Assembly: GCA_026692665.1 (NCBI GenBank)
Contig: JAPLOF010000033.1
Location: 62,001 to 126,000 of the forward strand
Direction: 5' to 3'
DNA: 64,000 bases
From: Planctomycetota bacterium
GTDB lineage: Bacteria > Planctomycetota > UBA1135 > GCA-002686595
The notes under the pieces were generated by a model. That model saw nothing but the letters and a program-made list of their open reading frames with translations, did no database searches and was not told the DNA's origin. Position numbers and translations under genes: made by a program. This document shows positions 44,588-53,686 of the stretch, in pieces (within the stretch, counting starts at the first letter, position 1; each line of letters opens with the position of its first letter).

Positions 44588-45424
44588 TCAGTAGCTCTCG
44601 TCCTTGGTCGGGAAGCTCTTCCCCTTGACGTCCCCCACGTAGCGCCGGAAGGCCCCCAGCATCTCCTCGCCGAGTTGGGCATAACGCCGCACGAAACGCG
44701 GGTGGAAGCGCGTGTAGAGCCCCAGCATGTCGTGGCTCACGAGGATCTGTCCGTCGCAGCCCGGGCCGGCGCCGATGCCGATGGCCGGGATCGACAGCGA
44801 AGTCGCGATCGCCTGGGCCACGCTGGCCGGGATCTTCTCCAGGACGATCGCGAATGCGCCCGCGTCCTGGAGCGCCAGCGCGTCGCGGCGGATCTGTTCG
44901 GCCTCGTCTTCGCTCGTGGCTCGGACCTGGTACGTCCCGAACCTGTGGATGGACTGCGGCGTGAGCCCGAGGTGCCCCATCACGGGGATCCCGACCTCGA
45001 CGATGCGGCGCACCGTCTCGCAGATCGAGCCGCCGCCTTCGACCTTCACGGCCTCGACACCCGACTCCTTGACCATGCGCCCGGCGTTGCGCAGCGCCTC
45101 GTCGGCGTTGATCTGGTAGGTCATGAACGGCATGTCACCGACGAGCAGCGCACGCTCGACGCCGGCCGAGACCAGCGACGCGTGGTAGAGCATCTGATCG
45201 AGCGTCACCGCGACGGTCGTCTCGCGACCCTGCATGACCATGGCGACCGAGTCCCCGACGAGGATCACGTCGATGCCGGCTCGGTCGAGCAACTGCGCCA
45301 TCGTGTAGTCGTAGGCCGTCAGCGCAGCGATCGGCTCGCCGCGCTCCTTCATGCGCTGCAGGCTCTTCGTCGTGACCTTGCGGCGGTCGGCGGGATCGGT
45401 CGGCGTGGGACGAGTGTTGGGCAT
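44588..45424 (-). CDS. panB: 3-methyl-2-oxobutanoate hydroxymethyltransferase
   Basis: The 278-residue enzyme makes ketopantoate from 2-oxoisovalerate in pantothenate/CoA synthesis. Family segments are present in order: TAYDYTMAQLLDRAGIDVIL, VGDSVAMVMQG, VKVEGGGSICETVRRIVEVG, PVMGHLGLTPQSIH and IGIGAGPGCDGQILVSHDML. The metal-binding Asp and Glu residues are in these segments. Length fits (264-280). panC is not adjacent. Confidence 0.96.
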   Translation of the reverse strand: MPNTRPTPTDPADRRKVTTKSLQRMKERGEPIAALTAYDYTMAQLLDRAGIDVILVGDSVAMVMQGRETTVAVTLDQMLYHASLVSAGVERALLVGDMPFMTYQINADEALRNAGRMVKESGVEAVKVEGGGSICETVRRIVEVGIPVMGHLGLTPQSIHRFGTYQVRATSEDEAEQIRRDALALQDAGAFAIVLEKIPASVAQAIATSLSIPAIGIGAGPGCDGQILVSHDMLGLYTRFHPRFVRRYAQLGEEMLGAFRRYVGDVKGKSFPTKDESY

Positions 45425-45460
45425 GGGGAGCCTGGAGAGTAGCGGCCGACCGCGTCGGCG

Positions 45461-47101
45461 TCAGCCGATCCCGTTCTCGAGCAGGGCCAGCGCCGTGCGC
45501 GCGCCGTCGAGGGCGGCGCTCATGATCCCGCCGGCATAGCCCGCGCCCTCGCCGACGGGGAACAGGTTCGCGAAGTCGCGCGCGCGGCGGTTCACCTCGT
45601 CGCGCGGCATGCGGACCGGCCCCGAACTGCGCGATTCGAGCCCCACGAGCAGGCCCTCCGGTCCGGAGAAGCCCGGAATCGTCCGTTCGAACCGCGCCAG
45701 GGCAGCGGCGATCGCGTCGAAGAGGATCGGAGGCAGGAGCTCGTCGACGCGGCCCGGCACGAGACCGAGCACGTAGCTGGAACGCAGCTCCCCGCCCGAC
45801 ACGCGCCGGGCGAGGAAATCCGCGGCGCGCTGGGCGGGCGCGTGGTAATCGCCGCCGCCGGCCTCGAAGAACCGGCGCTCCAGCCCGCGCTGGAACGCGA
45901 CGCCCGCGAACGGACCGGGTCCGAACTCGCGCGTCCCCACGGTCGCGACGATCGCCGCGTTGGCCCAGCGCGAGCTGTGCGTCGAGTTGCTCATCCCGTT
46001 CGTGCACAGGAATCCGGGCTCGTTCACGCTGGCGACGATGCGTCCGCCCGGACACATGCAGAAGCTGTGCGCGCCGACGACGCCTTCGGCGGCGCGCGCG
46101 ACGAGCGCGTAGCTCGCGGGCCCGAGCAGGGTGGCTTCGGGGCCGAGACCGTGCTGTGCGCGATCCACGAGCTCCTGCGGATGCTCGATGCGAACCCCGA
46201 CCTGGAAGGGCTTCGACTCGAAGACGACGCCTTGTTCGTGCAACGCGGTCCAGGTGTCGCGCGCGCTGTGTCCGGGCGCGAAGACCACCGCATCGCACGC
46301 GATCTCCCCCACGGTCGTCTCGAGCGCGCGCACGCGGCCCGGCGACGCGAGCACGAGGCGTTCGACGCGCGCGTTCCAGACGAACTGCACGCCGGCCGCT
46401 TCGAGCCGCGCGCGGAATCGCGGCAGGATCCGGTGGAGCCGATCCGTGCCGATGTGCGCGCGGGCGTCGTAGACGAGGCTCGGATCCGCCCCGCACGCGA
46501 CGAGTTCCTCGAGCAGCGTCTCCTCGAGCGGATCGTCGACCCGCGTGTAGAGCTTGCCGTCGGAGTACGTGCCCGCGCCGCCCTCGCCGAAGAGCAGGTT
46601 CGACTCGGGGTTCGGCGTGCGGGTGCGGTGGAACGCGACGAGTTCGCGCCCGCGTCGCTCGATCGGGCTCCCGCGGTCGACCAGGGTCACCCGGATCCCG
46701 TGTCGCGCCAGGATCCAGGCCGCGAAGAGCCCGCCCGGCCCCGAGCCGACGACGGCGACGCGCGCCCGCGCGACGCTCGGGTCGATCCGCGACGCACGGC
46801 CCGTCGCCGCGGCCGGAGCCGGCTGCACGCGCCGCGCCTCGAGCCCGCGGGACAGGCGGGCGCTCCGGAACGAAGCCGGCGTCGTGACGTCGACGTGCGC
46901 CACGAACCGCAGGCGGTGGACGCCTCCACGGCGGCGCGCATCGAGCGCCTTGCGCGCGATCCGTGCGCCGAGGACCTGGGCCGGCTCGGCGCCGATCTCG
47001 CGCGCCGCGCGCTCGAGGAAGCGCGGCTCGGGTTCGGCCACGCCCTGCTCGAGGCCCAGGACGCGCCACGTCGCGTGCGGCTTGTCGGGAGCATCCTTCA
47101 T
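45461..47101 (-). CDS. FAD-dependent oxidoreductase (COG2509-like)
   Basis: The 546-residue protein has an N-terminal domain of about 110 residues (AREIGAEPAQVLGARIARKA) before the FAD-binding VAVVGSGPGGLFAAWILARH. Conserved signatures follow: NLLFGEGGAGTYSDGKLYTR, ESKPFQVGVRIEHPQEL, FCMCPGGRIVASVNEPG and FPVGEGAGYAGGIMSAALDG. This layout matches uncharacterised FAD-dependent dehydrogenases of COG2509. The substrate is unknown. It is divergent from the oxygenase-like gene at 47164 with 62 bp between them. Confidence 0.88.
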   Translation of the reverse strand: MKDAPDKPHATWRVLGLEQGVAEPEPRFLERAAREIGAEPAQVLGARIARKALDARRRGGVHRLRFVAHVDVTTPASFRSARLSRGLEARRVQPAPAAATGRASRIDPSVARARVAVVGSGPGGLFAAWILARHGIRVTLVDRGSPIERRGRELVAFHRTRTPNPESNLLFGEGGAGTYSDGKLYTRVDDPLEETLLEELVACGADPSLVYDARAHIGTDRLHRILPRFRARLEAAGVQFVWNARVERLVLASPGRVRALETTVGEIACDAVVFAPGHSARDTWTALHEQGVVFESKPFQVGVRIEHPQELVDRAQHGLGPEATLLGPASYALVARAAEGVVGAHSFCMCPGGRIVASVNEPGFLCTNGMSNSTHSSRWANAAIVATVGTREFGPGPFAGVAFQRGLERRFFEAGGGDYHAPAQRAADFLARRVSGGELRSSYVLGLVPGRVDELLPPILFDAIAAALARFERTIPGFSGPEGLLVGLESRSSGPVRMPRDEVNRRARDFANLFPVGEGAGYAGGIMSAALDGARTALALLENGIG

Positions 47102-47163
47102 CGGCGGGAGAGCCCCGGATCCTACCCTGGAGCCGCGGGGTCCTCTGCGTACACTCCAGCGGA

Positions 47164-48612
47164 GTGACGCGCCGAGACATTCCGACGGAGGAGGGCCCCC
47201 ACGGCGACCTGCTGCGCGCGATCCTCGCCGCCCCGGATCGCGATCCGATGCCCTTCGCGCATCCGGTCGTGTCGTGGACGGACCGCGACGAGGATGCCTA
47301 CCTGGAGGCGATCGAGGCCTGCGCGCTGGCCTCGATCCGGCTCGAACGCCGCGGACGCGAGCACGGCGACTGGGCCGAGTTGGACCCGGCGCGTTGCCCG
47401 ATTCGTCCGGGGCTCCCCGCCCGCGGCACGCGCGCGTTCCAGACCCTGTGCGCGGAGCGTTGGCACGCCGCGCGGCCGATCGTGCTGCGCGACATCGCCG
47501 GCGAGCTCCTCGACGCGTTCGCGGACGAGATCGCCGAGGCGGGCGGCACCCACGAGAGCCTGTGCGAGCGCGGCGGCCTCGCCGCGTGGTTCGCGGAACG
47601 GGCGGGGCTCGTCGCCCCGGACTTCGAGGCGCGCGCGGACCGCGTGAAGCTCGCCGATCCCGAGCGCGACATCGAGCGCGTGGCCTTGCAAGCCTCCCCG
47701 CCGCCGGGCGCGAGCGCGGCGGCGCGCAACCTGTGGTGCAAGTCGGCCTGGCTCTCGACCCATCCCGAGGACCGATCCGTGCGTTTGCGGTTCGGACACG
47801 GGAAGGAGGGCGTGGACGACGGCGACCGGCACATCCTGGACCACCGTCTGGTCGCCGAGCTCGCGGCGCGTCTCCTGCCCGAGACCGCGGTCGCCACGGC
47901 GAACCCGGCCCTGGTGCAGCTCGTCGAGAAGCTCAGCGGCGAGCCGGTGCTCTTCACGCAGGCGCTCGCCTACTGGAACGCGCCCGGCGGCGGTGCGCTC
48001 TTCCACCACGACGCCTTCGCCGAGGACGCGGCCGACGACGGCTCGTTCCGTCAGCTGGGCGTGTGCTATGTGCAACTGTCGGGCGCGACCGCGTGGCTCG
48101 CGATCTCGACCGAGGACCTGATGGCGCGCATTCGCGAGTTCGCCGAGGCGCTCGAGGACGGTCAGCTGCCCTGGGTCCGGGCGCAGATCTTCGAGTCGAA
48201 GGCGTGCCCCTTCCCGGGCGGGTGGAAACGGTTCACGGCGTTGATCGGGGACTCCGACGCTCTCCGCAGGGAACTCGCGCGGCCAGGCTGCGGCTCGCTC
48301 GGGCCGCTCGTGGATCGCGGACCCGAGTTCACCGCCTTCCTCGCCGATGCCGGCCACGGCGCCGTCCTCCGCCCGGGCGACGCGATCCTCCTCCCGAACT
48401 CCGGACTCGAGAAGACCTGCATGCACTCCGTGTTCTGCGCCGGCGACGAGGTCGCCTACTCCATCTCGCTCGCGATGCGGCCGGATCGCGAAGCACCGCA
48501 AGTGCGCGCCGCGCTGGACGCACGCCGGCGGGAGCGTTTCGAAGAGAAGCGCGCCGTACGCGCCGCGGCGCCGCGCAGCCCCACGGCGCGGAAGCGGAGC
48601 CCGAAGCGATGA
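47164..48612 (+). CDS. Putative JmjC/cupin-like oxygenase
   Basis: The 482-residue protein begins at a GTG (47164). The first 190 residues match nothing I know. The centre has GGGALFHHDAF, then QLGVCYVQLSGATAWLAIS, and later GDAILLPNSGLEKTCMHSVF followed by CAGDEVAYSISLAMRP. This is the pattern of a double-stranded beta-helix enzyme with an HxD...H facial triad (H281, D283, H421) that would bind Fe(II). The C-terminus is basic (RRRERFEEKRAVRAAAPRS). Its stop overlaps the start of the methyltransferase gene (ATGA), implying a joint task. The call is inference; a non-catalytic cupin is possible. Confidence 0.5.
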   Translation: MTRRDIPTEEGPHGDLLRAILAAPDRDPMPFAHPVVSWTDRDEDAYLEAIEACALASIRLERRGREHGDWAELDPARCPIRPGLPARGTRAFQTLCAERWHAARPIVLRDIAGELLDAFADEIAEAGGTHESLCERGGLAAWFAERAGLVAPDFEARADRVKLADPERDIERVALQASPPPGASAAARNLWCKSAWLSTHPEDRSVRLRFGHGKEGVDDGDRHILDHRLVAELAARLLPETAVATANPALVQLVEKLSGEPVLFTQALAYWNAPGGGALFHHDAFAEDAADDGSFRQLGVCYVQLSGATAWLAISTEDLMARIREFAEALEDGQLPWVRAQIFESKACPFPGGWKRFTALIGDSDALRRELARPGCGSLGPLVDRGPEFTAFLADAGHGAVLRPGDAILLPNSGLEKTCMHSVFCAGDEVAYSISLAMRPDREAPQVRAALDARRRERFEEKRAVRAAAPRSPTARKRSPKR

Positions 48613-49811
48613 GCGGCGCACCCGGGGAACTCGCGGCGAGCGCCTGGGCTCCCGTGCTCGAGGAGCTGGGCGCGCGATCCGACCGCGTCCGCACGCCGAC
48701 GGATCCGCCGACGTCCGGCGGCGCGGGATCGGCGCTCGCCGCCCTGCCCGAAAGCGCGGACCCCGCCGCGGCGGCGGCCGCCATCCTGGATCACGCGGCA
48801 CGCTCCGCCGCGCCCGACGGTTGGCTCCTCGTCGTCGTGACGGGTTCGCCTTCGGACGCGCGGCTCGCCGCGCTGCGCGATGCGCTCTGGCCCGAGTGGC
48901 ACGTGTCGGCGCTCTACACGCCGACGCCGGGCGGCATCGAGCGGCGGTCGCTCGACGGGAGCCGGACTCTGCGGTCGAGTGCCGACGCACGCGGCGTGCT
49001 CGTCGCCGCGCGCCGGCGCGAGATCGTGCTGGCACCCGACGCCACCGTGGCGAAGTTCGACAAGAACGCCGCCGGCTGGAACGGCGTGCCCGGCCGGCCC
49101 GGCTACGGGCACTTCCGCTGGATGCGGCGCTTCGTCGCCGACATGGCCGGCGAACACCGCGCGCGCCGCATCCTCGATTTCGGGTGCGGAGCAGGCTGGG
49201 TCGGGATCGAAGCAGCGCTCTCCTCGCGTTCTCGCGGCGGTTCCCCGGAGCTCGCCGCATTCGACCCGAGCCCCGAGATGGTGCGCATCACCGAGGAGAA
49301 CGCGCGCTCCGCCGGCGTCGAGCGCTGCACGGGCCGCACCGGGTTCGGCGAGGATCCTCCCTTCCCGGCGGCCGGGGAAGCCGCGTTCGATCTCGTGCTC
49401 TCCTCGGGCGTCGTGAGCTTCGCGCGCGACCGGAAGCGCTGGTTCGACGGCCTCGACCGCGGCGTCGCTCCGGGCGGCACGCTCGTGATCGGCGACATCC
49501 ACCCCGGGTCGAAGGGCATGATGCGCCGCCGCCGCGAGAAGCCGCTGCTGCCGATCCGCGAGATGAACGGGATGCGCCGCGAGGAGGCGCGCGCGGAGCT
49601 CGAACGCCGCGGGTTCCGCTTCCAGGCCTGGAGCGGCTACCAGCTCAGCGATCCCGTGCCGCAGTGGAACCACCTCGACGCCACGCGCCTGCGGGGGCTC
49701 CTGGGTCCGGTCCTCCTGGCCTGGAATCGCCGGGCGGCCGCATCGTCGCTCGCGCGCGACGGAGCCGATCAGGATCGTTTCGACTCGTGGGTGATGCGCT
49801 TCGTCCGCTGA
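48609..49811 (+). CDS. SAM-dependent methyltransferase with N-terminal extension
   Basis: The 400-residue protein has a class I methyltransferase core in its second half. Motif I is RILDFGCGAGWVGIEAAL, an acidic residue follows in LAAFDPSPEMVRI, and the post-I region is DLVLSSGVVSFARDR and PGGTLVIGDIHPG. The first 145 residues (GELAASAWAPVLEELGARSD, VVVTGSPSDARLAALRDALW) look like a separate, possibly degenerate Rossmann domain. FDKNAAGWNGVPGRPGYGHF precedes the core and is typical of small-molecule methyltransferases. Its start overlaps the stop of the putative oxygenase gene. Confidence 0.85.
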   Translation: MSGAPGELAASAWAPVLEELGARSDRVRTPTDPPTSGGAGSALAALPESADPAAAAAAILDHAARSAAPDGWLLVVVTGSPSDARLAALRDALWPEWHVSALYTPTPGGIERRSLDGSRTLRSSADARGVLVAARRREIVLAPDATVAKFDKNAAGWNGVPGRPGYGHFRWMRRFVADMAGEHRARRILDFGCGAGWVGIEAALSSRSRGGSPELAAFDPSPEMVRITEENARSAGVERCTGRTGFGEDPPFPAAGEAAFDLVLSSGVVSFARDRKRWFDGLDRGVAPGGTLVIGDIHPGSKGMMRRRREKPLLPIREMNGMRREEARAELERRGFRFQAWSGYQLSDPVPQWNHLDATRLRGLLGPVLLAWNRRAAASSLARDGADQDRFDSWVMRFVR

Positions 49812-49821
49812 GCCGCGGGGC

Positions 49822-50478
49822 TCAGCGCACGCGCGGCGCGAGCAGCCCGGTGCCGACGTCCTGATCCTCGGGCGCCTGATCGAGGATCATCACGCCCGCG
49901 ATCTCGTCCAGGTCGTCCCGCGAACCGAGGCGCAGCAGCGGACCGCCGCGCGCCAGGGCCGCGGCGACCTCGTCGCGCGGGAACGGGCGGGCTCCGCTGC
50001 GGACCGCGCGCTCCAACTCGTGCTGCGCATCCGTCGCGCGGATGCGCTCGGGCAGCGCTTCCGGGCCGAAGAAGAACGTCGTCTGCGACAGGTCGAGCGC
50101 GGGACCCCCGCCCGACACACGGGCGGACGGCAGCACGCAGACGACGCGACCACTCGTCGCGCCGTGATTCACGCGCTCGAGGGTCTCCGCGCCGGCGTAG
50201 AGCACGGGCTCCTCGGTCTGCCGAGGCTGGACGTAGGCCGGATCGACCTCGAGGACGACGAGGTACCCGGCATCGAAGGTCGGCTGCTCCGTCCGCCACG
50301 TGTGGACCGCCGGACGCTCGAGCACGAAAGGCTGCGCCAGGACGAGCGCGCGCACGGGGCCGACCTGGCGCTCAACGGATGTGGCGGCGCGTTCCTCCGC
50401 TGCGCGCAGGGCCAGCGAGCCGATCGCGACCAAGGCCGTGGCGCCGAGAGCGAAGGAGAACGAGGAGAGGGTCTTCAT
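49822..50478 (-). CDS. Exported protein of unknown function
   Basis: The 218-residue product has a signal-anchor or signal peptide (FSFALGATALVAIGSLAL). The mature part (VRALVLAQPFVLERPAVHTW, FDAGYLVVLEVDPAYVQPRQ, PVLYAGAETLERVNHGATSG) has beta-rich character and matches no family I know. It lies 11 bp downstream of the secreted esterase gene on the same strand, so the two are probably co-transcribed. It ends 10 bp from the convergent methyltransferase gene. Confidence 0.75.
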   Translation of the reverse strand: MKTLSSFSFALGATALVAIGSLALRAAEERAATSVERQVGPVRALVLAQPFVLERPAVHTWRTEQPTFDAGYLVVLEVDPAYVQPRQTEEPVLYAGAETLERVNHGATSGRVVCVLPSARVSGGGPALDLSQTTFFFGPEALPERIRATDAQHELERAVRSGARPFPRDEVAAALARGGPLLRLGSRDDLDEIAGVMILDQAPEDQDVGTGLLAPRVR

Positions 50479-50489
50479 GGTGTTCGCGC

Positions 50490-52532
50490 TCAATCGCGCA
50501 CGAATTCGAGGTCGTCCAGCCCGAGCCGTCCCTGCGCCGAGCCATGGCTCGGTCCGAAGAGCAAGTCCACGCCCACGATCTGCGTGCGGTCCAGCGAGCC
50601 GGCGACCCGCGCGAAGTCCGCGAGCGGAATGCGCACCGTCTCCCACTCGTTGGCCCATCCCGCGCCCGTCCCGCAGTCCGTGCGTTGGTAGGGCTCCTCG
50701 ATCCCGCCGCCGTAGGCGCTGATCCGGATCGAAGCCGATGCACCCTGCGCGTCGCGCAGCCGGACCGTGAAGTCGAGATCCCCCAGGACGGCCGTGGTGA
50801 GCGGGTGCCGCGTCGCCTGGCAGGCGCGCAGCGAGAGATGGTCCCACGCGGTGGTGTTCGAGAGCCCGGGAACGAGCGCGAACGCGATCTGGCGGTCCAC
50901 GCCGTTCCAGTCGAATACCATGCCGCGCGTCGTATCCGAGGCGCTGCCCGAGAACGTCATCCCGTTCATGGGGTCGGCCGCCGAGGTCGTGAAGCTCGTC
51001 GTCGCGTCGTCGAGCAGGCCGGCCGCCGCGTTGTCGACGTCGTAGGTCACCGAGCCCCCGGAGCTCGACAGCGCGAGATCCGCGTTGGTCTCGAAGTCGT
51101 CGATGACGAGCCGTCCCGCGGCCGGCTCGCGGTGCATCAGGTCGATGACGACGCACGGGCTCGACGGCGCGCCGGGGCTGTGGAAGGACTCCCACTGGCG
51201 CCACAGGCACTCGCGGCCCGCGGGATTCCCCTTCACGTACCACTCCATGAGCGGAAGGAGGTACGTCTTCATGAGCAGGTTCACGTCGCCCCGCGTCAGT
51301 TGGCAGGGTCCCGCGGCGAAGAGCCCGCCGCTGTTGCTGTTGTGGAACGCGCCGTGCCCCGCGCCGTGCAGCGAGATCGAGGAGCGCGGCCCCGTGGCCC
51401 GCTCGTGCAGGTGGAACGTCTGACACAGGTTGCAGTCCGCGCACCCGTTCACGTCCGAGTCGGCGCCGCCGGTCCACAGGTGGTAGGGCACGCCGTGGGG
51501 ATTCGCGACGTTCGTGCCCTGGAAATCCGTGGGCGCGATGCTCGACACGAACACGATGTCGGAGATCGAGAAGTTCGTCGGCGTGTACGTCCCGTCGAAG
51601 AGGCGGTCGTAGGCGATGGCCACGCCCTCGCCGCCCCGGCTGTGCCCGATCCACGCGATGCGGTGGCGGTCGAGGTGCCCGAGCAGCGCTCCGCCCGCGA
51701 TCGTCGTCAGGTTGCCGAGCAGGTAGTTCGTGTTCGTGAGCGTCGTCGTCGAGGCCTGCACGACTCCCGGCACCGTGTTGTTCTGGTGGCTCATCACCAC
51801 GTAGCCGTAGGAGGCCAGGTGGAAGCCGATGTGGTCGTACCACTGGTAATTGTGGCCGTTGCCGTGGCTCACGACGACGAGAGGCAGCTCGCCCAGCGAC
51901 GCGATGTTCGACGGGTAGTAGAGATCCTGTCCCAGGAAGTTGCCGCCGCTGTAGAGCACCTCGGTGACGAGGTACGGCCCCTGCAGCGCGGTCGGATACA
52001 GGAGCCACAGCCCCGGCTCCGCGGCGCCTCCGTCGATCCAGTCGCCGAACGAGAGGTTCCCGTCGCCGTCCGTGTCGATGACGACGTCGAGCCCGCGCCC
52101 GAGCCCCCCGCCCACGAACCCCGAGAGGAACCCGCTGTCGAGCGTGATCCGGTTGGAGGGGACACCACCGGCGACGAAGGCCACGGTCTGGAACGAGCCG
52201 CGCACGTCGACGAGCGCGGGTGACATCGCCCACCCGATCTCGTCCTTGTGCTCGCACACGTAGACGTTGGCCGAGACACCCACCCACTCCGGATGCGCGT
52301 TCGTGTCGAGCGCCGCGGCCAGCTCGTCGCCTTCGAAGAACGATTGGACGAACTCGAACTGCGGGGAAACGGCCAGCGAACGCCCGGCGAGATCGAGTCG
52401 CGTGAGACCCGCGATCCGCCGCACGCTCGGCGCGTTCGGACCCGCGGGCTGCGTGCTGACGATGCTCTGAGCCGGAAGGACCTGGACCAGCAGGGCGACG
52501 GCCAACGCCGCGCGCAGGAGAGCGGGGTGCAT
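50490..52532 (-). CDS. Secreted alpha/beta-hydrolase (esterase/lipase-like) with C-terminal carbohydrate-binding-like domain
   Basis: The 680-residue protein starts with a signal peptide (MHPALLRAALAVALLVQVLP). A Ca2+-binding-like loop DTDGDGNLSFGDW lies near residue 155. The hydrolase core follows: LVVVSHGNGHNYQWYDH (oxyanion region), nucleophile elbow WIGHSRGGEG, and a later histidine in LHGAGHGAFHN. Cysteines in CADCNLC and elsewhere suggest disulfides. Residues about 470-680 form a beta-sandwich (VIDDFETNADLALSSSGG, LGLDDLEFVRD at the end) like jelly-roll binding domains. It resembles polyester- or lipid-degrading hydrolases, but the substrate is unknown. Confidence 0.83.
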   Translation of the reverse strand: MHPALLRAALAVALLVQVLPAQSIVSTQPAGPNAPSVRRIAGLTRLDLAGRSLAVSPQFEFVQSFFEGDELAAALDTNAHPEWVGVSANVYVCEHKDEIGWAMSPALVDVRGSFQTVAFVAGGVPSNRITLDSGFLSGFVGGGLGRGLDVVIDTDGDGNLSFGDWIDGGAAEPGLWLLYPTALQGPYLVTEVLYSGGNFLGQDLYYPSNIASLGELPLVVVSHGNGHNYQWYDHIGFHLASYGYVVMSHQNNTVPGVVQASTTTLTNTNYLLGNLTTIAGGALLGHLDRHRIAWIGHSRGGEGVAIAYDRLFDGTYTPTNFSISDIVFVSSIAPTDFQGTNVANPHGVPYHLWTGGADSDVNGCADCNLCQTFHLHERATGPRSSISLHGAGHGAFHNSNSGGLFAAGPCQLTRGDVNLLMKTYLLPLMEWYVKGNPAGRECLWRQWESFHSPGAPSSPCVVIDLMHREPAAGRLVIDDFETNADLALSSSGGSVTYDVDNAAAGLLDDATTSFTTSAADPMNGMTFSGSASDTTRGMVFDWNGVDRQIAFALVPGLSNTTAWDHLSLRACQATRHPLTTAVLGDLDFTVRLRDAQGASASIRISAYGGGIEEPYQRTDCGTGAGWANEWETVRIPLADFARVAGSLDRTQIVGVDLLFGPSHGSAQGRLGLDDLEFVRD

Positions 52533-52586
52533 CTCTGGAAGTTACCACGCTCCCAGACCGGCGGAGGCCCCGGCGGTACGGGTGCC

Positions 52587-52621
52587 GAAAAAGTCACGCT
52601 GGTCCGGAACCGCAGTTCCGG
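52587..52621 (-). terminator. Terminator of the rpe-accD transcript
   Basis: CCGGAAC (52604-52610), loop CGCA, GTTCCGG (52615-52621). On the minus strand the stem is followed about 12 bases later by CTTTTT. It lies about 80 bp past the accD stop. Confidence 0.65.
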
Positions 52622-52699
52622 GCCGACATCCAGGCCCGGCCTCCCGGCTCGAGGCGTTCGACCGCATCCACGAACGGCCGACGAAGCGGTCCGGTGCGC

Positions 52700-53686
52700 T
52701 CAGGAGCGCGCGTGCCCGATCGCCCCGGCCCCGAAGTCGACCAACGCGGCCAGTGCCGCGCGCAGGTCCTTGCGGCGCACGATGCAGTCGACCTGACCCT
52801 TGTCGAGCAGGAACTCGGCGCGCTGGAACCCGGGCGGGAGCTCTTGCTTGATCGTGGACGCGATCACGCGCGGTCCGGCGAATCCGATCAGCGCGCCCGG
52901 CTCGGCCAGCGTGATGTCGCACACGGAGGCGAAGCTGGCCGTCACCCCGCCCGTCGTCGGATTGGTGAGCACGCAGATCGCGAAGCCCCCGGCCTCGTTG
53001 AGGGACGCCAGCGCCGCGCTGGTCTTCGCCATCTGCATCAGGGACAGCATGCCCTCGTGCATGCGCGCCCCGCCCGAGCTCGTGAACACGATGAGCGGCT
53101 TCTGCTGCTTGCGCGCGAGGTCACAGGCGAGCGAGATCTTCTCCCCCACGACCTCGCCCATGGAGCCGCCCATGAACGAGAAGTCGAGCACCGCCAGGAC
53201 GACCGCGCGCCCCTCGATGGTGCCGGTCCCGCAGATGAGGGCCTCGTTCTGGCCGAGCTTGGCCACCGAACGCTTGATCTTCTCGGCGTAGGGAACCGCA
53301 TCCTGGAAGTTCAGGCGATCGAGGGCCGCGAGTTCCGCGTAGCGCTCCTCGAAGCTGCCTTCGTCGATGACCATGCGGACGCGCTCGCGACCCGGCAGCG
53401 TGAAGTGGAAGTCGCAGGCCGGACAGACGCGGCCTCGCTCCTCCAGCTCCTTGCGGTAGATCATCTGCCCGCAGCTCTCGCACTTGAGCCACAGGCCGCC
53501 GGGCATGTCCTTCTTCTTCCACAGCCGGCGCGTGCGCTTCTCCGCGCCGTCGTCGACCACGGATTCCGCGTCGCTCTGAGCGGCGTCCGCGGCGCGCGCG
53601 GGGGGCACGATTTCGCGCTCGGCATCGCGCTCGGCTTTCGATCGCTTCGGTTCGGGCACTTGCGGACTCGCTGCGAACTCAGGCAT
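52700..53686 (-). CDS. accD: Acetyl-CoA carboxylase carboxyltransferase subunit beta
   Basis: The 328-residue subunit transfers carboxyl from biotin to acetyl-CoA, giving malonyl-CoA. The zinc ribbon is CESCG...CPACDF near residues 70-92. The carboxyltransferase core has KPLIVFTSSGGARMHEGMLS and SLNEAGGFAICVLTNPTTGG, with GFAGPRVIASTIKQELPPGF. The N-terminal 55 residues are a charged extension (KAERDAEREIVPPARAADAA) longer than in most AccD. The start overlaps the end of rpe by 8 bp, so the two are coupled; accA is not in the window. Confidence 0.95.
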   Translation of the reverse strand: MPEFAASPQVPEPKRSKAERDAEREIVPPARAADAAQSDAESVVDDGAEKRTRRLWKKKDMPGGLWLKCESCGQMIYRKELEERGRVCPACDFHFTLPGRERVRMVIDEGSFEERYAELAALDRLNFQDAVPYAEKIKRSVAKLGQNEALICGTGTIEGRAVVLAVLDFSFMGGSMGEVVGEKISLACDLARKQQKPLIVFTSSGGARMHEGMLSLMQMAKTSAALASLNEAGGFAICVLTNPTTGGVTASFASVCDITLAEPGALIGFAGPRVIASTIKQELPPGFQRAEFLLDKGQVDCIVRRKDLRAALAALVDFGAGAIGHARS

